From Streptomyces spiroverticillatus (lineage in GTDB: Bacteria; Actinomycetota; Actinomycetes; Streptomycetales; Streptomycetaceae), in contig BMUX01000011.1 of the NCBI GenBank assembly GCA_014650415.1, positions 110,052 through 174,051 on the forward strand: 64,000 nucleotides of DNA, written 5' to 3'. The position numbers and the translations under genes were made by a program. Of the stretch, positions 59,468-64,000 are shown in pieces (position 1 is the first letter of the stretch; every line of letters begins with the position of its first letter). Under the pieces are notes generated by a model that was given only the letters and a program-made list of their open reading frames with translations, was not told the origin of the DNA and made no database searches.

Positions 59468-61900
59468 GTGGCGAGTGTGGAAGAGAACGACGACCGGAAC
59501 GACTCCCCGGGACCCAGCGGCTACGCGGCGGCCCGGCTGCGACTCCTCGACGCGGAGTCGCGGTCCGGGCCGCCGCGCCGTTCCGGGCTCTCCCGGATCA
59601 CCGACGAGTGGGTGAGCGCCCTCTTCGAGACCGCCGCCCGCGAGTCCGGGGTGCGCGGCGCCGCCCTCGTCGCCGTCGGCGGGTACGGGCGGGGCGAGCT
59701 TTCCCCGCGCAGCGACCTCGACCTGCTGCTCCTGCACGACGGGCGGGACAGCGGCGCGATCGCCGCCCTCGCGGACCGCGTCTGGTACCCGGTGTGGGAC
59801 CTCGGCATCGCCCTCGACCACTCCGTACGCACGGCGTCCGAGGCCCGCAAGGTCGCCGGTGACGACCTCAAGGTCCACCTCGGCCTCCTCGACGCCCGGC
59901 ACGTCGCCGGCGACCTCGGCCTCACCGCGGGACTGCGCACCGCCGTCCTCGCCGACTGGCGCAACCAGGCGGTGAAGCGGCTGCCCGAACTGCGCGAGCT
60001 GGGCCTCGAACGGGCCGAGCGCGCCGGGGAGTTGCAGTACCTCCTGGAGCCCGACCTCAAGGAGGCGCACGGCGGCCTCCGCGACGCCACCGCCCTGCGC
60101 GCCGTCGCCGCCTCCTGGGTGGCCGACGCCCCCCGCGAGGGCCTGGCCGCCGCCCGCCGCACCCTCCTCGACGTACGCGACGCACTCCACCTCACCACCG
60201 GACGCGCCACCGACCGCCTCGCCCTCCAGGAGCAGGACCAGGTCGCCGACGCCCTCGGGCTGCTGGACGCGGACGTACTGCTGCGGCAGGTGTACGAGGC
60301 CGCGCGCACCCTCTCGTACGCCAGCGAGGTGACCTGGCGGGAGGTCGAGCGCGTGCTCAAGTCCCGTTCCGTACGCCCGCGTCTGAAGGCGCTGCTCGGC
60401 GGGCGTCCGGCGCCGGAGCGCACGCCGCTCGCCGACGGGGTGGTCGAGCAGGACGGCGAGGCGGTGCTCGCGCGCACCGCCCGGCCGGAGAAGGACGCGG
60501 TGCTCCCGTTGCGCGCGGCGGCCGCTGCCGCACAGGCGGGAGTGCCGGTCAACCTCCATGTCGTACGACAACTGGCGAAGGTCGCCCCGCCGTTGCCGGT
60601 GCCGTGGCCGGCGGAGGCCCGGGAGGAGCTGGTGACGCTGCTCGGCGCGGCGGAGGCAGCGGTTCCGGTGTGGGAGGCGCTGGAGGCGGAGGGGCTGATC
60701 ACCCGGCTGCTGCCGGACTGGGAGCGCGTGCGGTGCCGGCCGCAGCGCAACCCCGTGCACACCTGGACCGTCGACCGGCACCTGGTCGAGACGGCGGTGC
60801 GCGCGGCCGGGATGACCCGGCGGGTGCACCGCCCCGACCTGCTGCTCGTGGCAGCCCTGCTGCACGACATCGGCAAGGGCTGGCCCGGCGACCACTCGGT
60901 GGCGGGGGAGACCATCGCCCGCGACATGGCCGCGCGGATCGGCTTCGACGCGGCGGACGTCGCCGTCCTCGCCACTCTCGTACGTCATCACCTGCTGCTG
61001 GTCGAGACGGCGACCCGGCGCGATCTGGACGACCCGGCGACGGTGCGAGGGGTCGCGGAGGCGGTCGGGTCCGTCTCCACGCTGGAGCTGCTGCACGCCC
61101 TCACCGAGGCGGACGCGCTGGCGACGGGACCGGCGGCGTGGTCGGCATGGCGGGCGTCACTGGTGGCGGACCTGGTGAAGCGGGTGGGCGCCGTGCTGGC
61201 GGGGGAGCCCCTGGCCGAGGCGGAACCCGCCGTACCGAGCGCCGAGCAGGAGCGGCTCGCGGTCGAGGCGTACCGCACGGGCGGTCCTGTGCTGGCTCTG
61301 CGGGCCCGGGAGGAGGGGGACGCGGCGCTCGGGGTCGAGCTGTCGATCGCGCTGCCGGACCAGCCCGGGGTGCTCCCGGCGGTGGCGGGCGTGCTGGCGA
61401 TGCACCGGCTGACGGTACGCACGGCCGAACTCCGCCTGGCCGACGTGCCGGTGGAGGGGGCTGAGCCGGTGCTGCTGCTGGTGTGGCGGGTGGCGGCGGC
61501 CTACGGGGGCCTCCCGGAGGCCGCGCGGCTGCGGGCGGACCTGGTGCGGGCGCTGGACGGCTCGCTGGACCTGCCGTCGCGGCTGGCCGAACGGGAGAAG
61601 GCGTACGAGGCGGGGGTGCGGCGCAGGTCGGTGCAGCCCCCGCCGCCCCGGGTCACGGTCGCGGCCTCGGCCTCCCGGCACGCGACGGTGCTGGAGGTAC
61701 GGGCCCAGGACGCCCCGGGCCTGCTGCACCGGATCGGGCGGGCGCTGGAGGGGGCGGGGGTGCGGGTGCGGAGTGCGCATGTGTCGACGTTGGGGGCGAG
61801 TGCGGTCGACGCGTTCTATGTGACGGGGGTTGATGGTGGGCCGCTGGGGGCGGGCGAGGCGGCGGGGGTGGCGCGGGGGGTGGGGGCGGCGTTGGGGTGA
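59468..61900 (+). CDS. glnD: PII adenylyl/uridylyltransferase GlnD
   Basis: ~810 residues. The nucleotidyltransferase domain has AVGGYGRGELSPRSDLDLLL (G-G-Y-G-R-G, D-x-D), the HD domain AALLHDIGKGWPGDHSVAG, and two C-terminal ACT domains (LPDQPGVLPAVAGVL, DAPGLLHRIGRAL). It modifies GlnK according to nitrogen status. Start uncertain: the frame is open to GTG 59288, but codons before ~59468 have many A/T third positions. GTG 59468 or 59477 gives a family-like N-terminus just before SGYAAARLRLLDAESRSGPP. Third gene of the amtB operon. Confidence 0.93.
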   Translation: MASVEENDDRNDSPGPSGYAAARLRLLDAESRSGPPRRSGLSRITDEWVSALFETAARESGVRGAALVAVGGYGRGELSPRSDLDLLLLHDGRDSGAIAALADRVWYPVWDLGIALDHSVRTASEARKVAGDDLKVHLGLLDARHVAGDLGLTAGLRTAVLADWRNQAVKRLPELRELGLERAERAGELQYLLEPDLKEAHGGLRDATALRAVAASWVADAPREGLAAARRTLLDVRDALHLTTGRATDRLALQEQDQVADALGLLDADVLLRQVYEAARTLSYASEVTWREVERVLKSRSVRPRLKALLGGRPAPERTPLADGVVEQDGEAVLARTARPEKDAVLPLRAAAAAAQAGVPVNLHVVRQLAKVAPPLPVPWPAEAREELVTLLGAAEAAVPVWEALEAEGLITRLLPDWERVRCRPQRNPVHTWTVDRHLVETAVRAAGMTRRVHRPDLLLVAALLHDIGKGWPGDHSVAGETIARDMAARIGFDAADVAVLATLVRHHLLLVETATRRDLDDPATVRGVAEAVGSVSTLELLHALTEADALATGPAAWSAWRASLVADLVKRVGAVLAGEPLAEAEPAVPSAEQERLAVEAYRTGGPVLALRAREEGDAALGVELSIALPDQPGVLPAVAGVLAMHRLTVRTAELRLADVPVEGAEPVLLLVWRVAAAYGGLPEAARLRADLVRALDGSLDLPSRLAEREKAYEAGVRRRSVQPPPPRVTVAASASRHATVLEVRAQDAPGLLHRIGRALEGAGVRVRSAHVSTLGASAVDAFYVTGVDGGPLGAGEAAGVARGVGAALG

Positions 61901-62033
61901 GGGGGCGTTTGTGCGGGCCGGTGGGGGCTGCGGGTCAGGCCGCTGCGCGGGGCATTTCTCCCCTCCCCGCCCCTACCCGCCCCTTCCCTGGAGCGCTGGC
62001 CGCGCGGCTGGTCCCGTGACGTGCGGGTGCGCC

Positions 62034-62070
62034 GTGGCTGGCCGCGCAGTTCCCCGCGCCCCTGGAGGGA
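62034..62070 (+). repeat. Dispersed intergenic repeat, copy 2
   Basis: Reverse-complement partner of 28586-28622, sharing the core GCGCAGTTCCCCGCGCCCCT. It lies in the 450-nt gap between glnD and ffh, and an imperfect hairpin (GGAGGGACGGCTGC ... GCAGCCTCCCTC) follows. Confidence 0.75.
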
Positions 62071-62159
62071 CGGCTGCTTCGCAGCCTCCCTCGACCCCCT
62101 TGGGCGGCGGGCCGCCGCACGTCGTGACGCTGGATCGGGCTCGCTCGTTCACCTTCTAT

Positions 62160-62251
62160 CGGTCCCCGCCACATGCGGGGATGGTCCACTCCGAGGAAAC
62201 GGCAGCCTCTTGGAGGCCGCCCTGCTCCCCACGCATGCGGGGCTCCAGCCC
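62160..62251 (+). CRISPR. Two degenerate CRISPR-like repeat units (remnant, low confidence)
   Basis: GGTCCCCGCCACATGCGGGG followed by ATGGTCC (from 62161), and CTGCTCCCCACGCATGCGGGG-like sequence (from 62222), resemble type I-E repeats of actinomycetes (CCCC-8nt-GGGG followed by ATGGTCC). The CCCC cores are 63 nt apart, close to the 61-nt repeat-plus-spacer period. Only two imperfect units and no cas gene in the window. Confidence 0.3.
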
Positions 62252-62351
62252 CCGTCCGCCGGAAACCGGCGGGCGGGGGCTGACGTTTTGCCGGGCCGGA
62301 TACTCTGGGGGGCCAAGGACTCCGCCCCCAACCCGAGGATCTGCGACCACA

Positions 62352-63908
62352 GTGTTCGATACCCTCTCCGATCGCCTTTCCGCGACTTTCAAGAATCTCC
62401 GGGGCAAGGGCCGCTTGTCCGAGGCGGACATCGACGCCACCGCCCGCGAGATCCGCATCGCCCTGCTGGAAGCGGACGTGGCGCTGCCCGTCGTCCGTGC
62501 CTTCATCAAGAAGGTGAAGGAACGCGCCGCCGGTGCCGAGGTCTCCAAGGCGCTCAACCCTGCCCAGCAGGTGCTCAAGATCGTCAACGAAGAGCTCGTG
62601 ACGATCCTCGGCGGCGAGACCCGCCGTCTGCGGTTCGCCAAGTCCGGCCCGACCGTGATCATGCTCGCGGGTCTCCAGGGCGCCGGTAAGACGACCCTCG
62701 CCGGAAAGCTCGGCCTGTGGCTGAAGGGCGAGGGGCACTCCCCGCTCCTCGTCGCCTGCGACCTCCAGCGCCCCAACGCCGTCAACCAGCTCAGCGTTGT
62801 CGCCGAGCGCGCCGGTGTGGCCGTGTACGCGCCGCAGCCGGGCAACGGTGTCGGTGACCCGGTCACCGTGGCCAAGGACTCCATCGAGTACGCGAAGACC
62901 AAGCAGTACGACGTGGTCGTCGTCGACACCGCCGGTCGCCTCGGCATCGACCAGGAGCTGATGCAGCAGGCCGCGGACATCCGCGACGCCGTCAGCCCGG
63001 ACGAGATCCTCTTCGTCGTCGACGCCATGATCGGTCAGGACGCGGTCAACACGGCCGAGGCCTTCCGCGACGGCGTCGGCTTCGACGGCGTCGTGCTGTC
63101 GAAGCTCGACGGTGACGCCCGAGGTGGTGCCGCGCTGTCGATCGCGCACGTCACCGGCCGTCAGATCATGTTCGCGTCCAACGGCGAGAAGCTCGACGAG
63201 TTCGACGCCTTCCACCCGGACCGCATGGCCTCGCGCATCCTCGACATGGGTGACCTGCTCACCCTGATCGAGCAGGCGGAGAAGACCTTCAGCCAGGAAG
63301 AGGCCGCCAAAATGGCCTCCAAGCTGCAGTCTTCCAAGGGCGGCAAGGACTTCACGCTCGACGACTTCCTGGCCCAGATGGAGCAGGTCCGCAAGATGGG
63401 CTCGATCTCCAAGCTGCTCGGCATGCTGCCGGGCATGGGGCAGATCAAGGACCAGATCGCCAACCTGGACGAGAAGGACGTCGACCGCACCGCGGCCATC
63501 ATCAAGTCGATGACGCCCAAGGAGCGCGCCGAGCCGACCATCATCAACGGCTCGCGCCGCGCCCGTATCGCCAAGGGGTCGGGTGTCGAGGTCAGCGCCG
63601 TCAAGAATCTGGTCGAGCGGTTCTTCGACGCCCGCAAGATGATGTCGAAGATGGCCCAGGGCGGCGGCATGCCCGGCATGCCGGGCATCCCCGGGATGGG
63701 CGGCGGCCCCGGCAAGCAGAAGAAGCAGATCAAGCAGGCCAAGGGCAAGCGCAAGTCCGGCAACCCGATGAAGCGCAAGGCCGAGGAGCAGGCGGCCGCC
63801 GAGCGCCGCGAGCAGGCCGCGCAGGGCGGCGGCGCGTTCGGCCTTCCCGCAGGTCAGGGCGGCAAGGACTTCGAGCTCCCGGACGAGTTCAAGAAGTTCA
63901 TGGGCTAG
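62352..63908 (+). CDS. ffh: Signal recognition particle protein Ffh
   Basis: 518 residues. N domain from MFDTLSDRLSATFKNLRGKG; G domain with GLQGAGKTTLAGKLGLWL (G1), VACDLQRPNAVNQL, DTAGRLGIDQEL (G3) and SKLDGDARGGAA (G4). The M domain is rich in Met (GMLPGMGQIKDQIAN, ARKMMSKMAQGGGMPGMPGI) and binds signal peptides and 4.5S RNA. A basic Lys/Gln tail follows. GTG start at 62352; the ribosome site is weak (GAGGATC, ~12 nt upstream). Works with FtsY, encoded 8 kb upstream. Confidence 0.97.
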   Translation: MFDTLSDRLSATFKNLRGKGRLSEADIDATAREIRIALLEADVALPVVRAFIKKVKERAAGAEVSKALNPAQQVLKIVNEELVTILGGETRRLRFAKSGPTVIMLAGLQGAGKTTLAGKLGLWLKGEGHSPLLVACDLQRPNAVNQLSVVAERAGVAVYAPQPGNGVGDPVTVAKDSIEYAKTKQYDVVVVDTAGRLGIDQELMQQAADIRDAVSPDEILFVVDAMIGQDAVNTAEAFRDGVGFDGVVLSKLDGDARGGAALSIAHVTGRQIMFASNGEKLDEFDAFHPDRMASRILDMGDLLTLIEQAEKTFSQEEAAKMASKLQSSKGGKDFTLDDFLAQMEQVRKMGSISKLLGMLPGMGQIKDQIANLDEKDVDRTAAIIKSMTPKERAEPTIINGSRRARIAKGSGVEVSAVKNLVERFFDARKMMSKMAQGGGMPGMPGIPGMGGGPGKQKKQIKQAKGKRKSGNPMKRKAEEQAAAERREQAAQGGGAFGLPAGQGGKDFELPDEFKKFMG

Positions 63909-63931
63909 CAGCAGCCGCAGGATTTCGTACG

Positions 63932-63973
63932 ACGCCGTGGGCGCCCTCCTCCGAGGGCGCCCACGGCGTTTTC
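63932..63973 (+). terminator. Terminator of ffh
   Basis: A 15-17-bp perfect stem (GCCGTGGGCGCCCTC and its complement, loop CTCC) followed by GTTTTCG. Confidence 0.9.
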
Positions 63974-64000
63974 GTTCAGCCGCCCCGGGGGTGCCCGGGG

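Noticed and set aside
62160..62251. A functional CRISPR array
   Set aside because: Only two imperfect units, the second repeat differs at several bases, and no cas gene is in the window; at most a remnant.

Overview
The window is chromosomal DNA from a high-GC actinomycete, almost certainly a Streptomyces. Codon third positions are nearly all G or C, GTG, TTG and ATG starts all occur, and the gene order follows, as I remember it, the S. coelicolor core region from the cvn1/cvn2 conservons through gltX, ndgR-leuCD, hupS, gpsA-ddl, thiL, rpmB, recG, coaD, rpmF-rnc-mutM, smc, ftsY, nsdA and amtB-glnK-glnD to ffh. No database was consulted; names rest on motifs, lengths and synteny.

Layout. 1-11014 (minus strand): two tandem conservons (cvnA-B-C-D), each a membrane sensor-kinase-like protein, a roadblock protein, a DUF742 protein and a small GTPase. 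The leftmost GTPase is cut by the window edge. 11.5-15.0 kb (plus): a small unknown protein, a FAH-family hydrolase overlapping gltX, and a HAD phosphatase. 15.08-15.63 kb: five tRNA genes (Gln, Glu, Glu, Gln, Glu). 15.9-18.9 kb: ndgR divergent from leuCD, with a palindrome over the leuC -35 box. 19.1-24.5 kb: hupS, cofC, plsC-gpsA and ddl. 24.5-30.4 kb: a lipoprotein, a stand-alone Lrp-type ligand domain, thiL, thiD, an FAD monooxygenase and a DAK2-domain protein. 30.6-42.4 kb: rpmB, a large AfsR-like regulator, recG, rsmD, coaD, a DivIVA-like coiled-coil protein, yceD, rpmF, rnc and mutM. 42.5-55.3 kb: a DUF1963-like protein, a CAP-domain surface protein, acyP, smc, the glucose permease glcP, a flavin monooxygenase, an NCS1 permease, ftsY and a prim-pol-like protein. 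55.8-63.9 kb: nsdA, the nitrogen operon amtB-glnK-glnD behind a GlnR-type box, and ffh.

The outstanding object is in recG. A 339-residue intein with a two-motif LAGLIDADG endonuclease interrupts the helicase exactly between the Lys and Thr of its Walker A motif. It begins with Ala rather than Cys or Ser and carries the Trp-Cys-Thr triad (W66, C319, T337) that defines class 3 inteins, with Thr as the +1 residue. RecG can be an ATPase only after splicing. The intein's codon use is visibly less GC-rich than the flanking recG sequence.

Functional links: the GluRS gene lies next to a tRNA-Glu/tRNA-Gln cluster, as expected for a bacterium that makes Gln-tRNA(Gln) through mischarging. FtsY and Ffh (SRP receptor and SRP GTPase) lie in the same segment. 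AmtB, GlnK and GlnD form the ammonium-sensing module. NdgR faces its presumed leuCD target. Terminator hairpins separate most transcription units and are listed individually.
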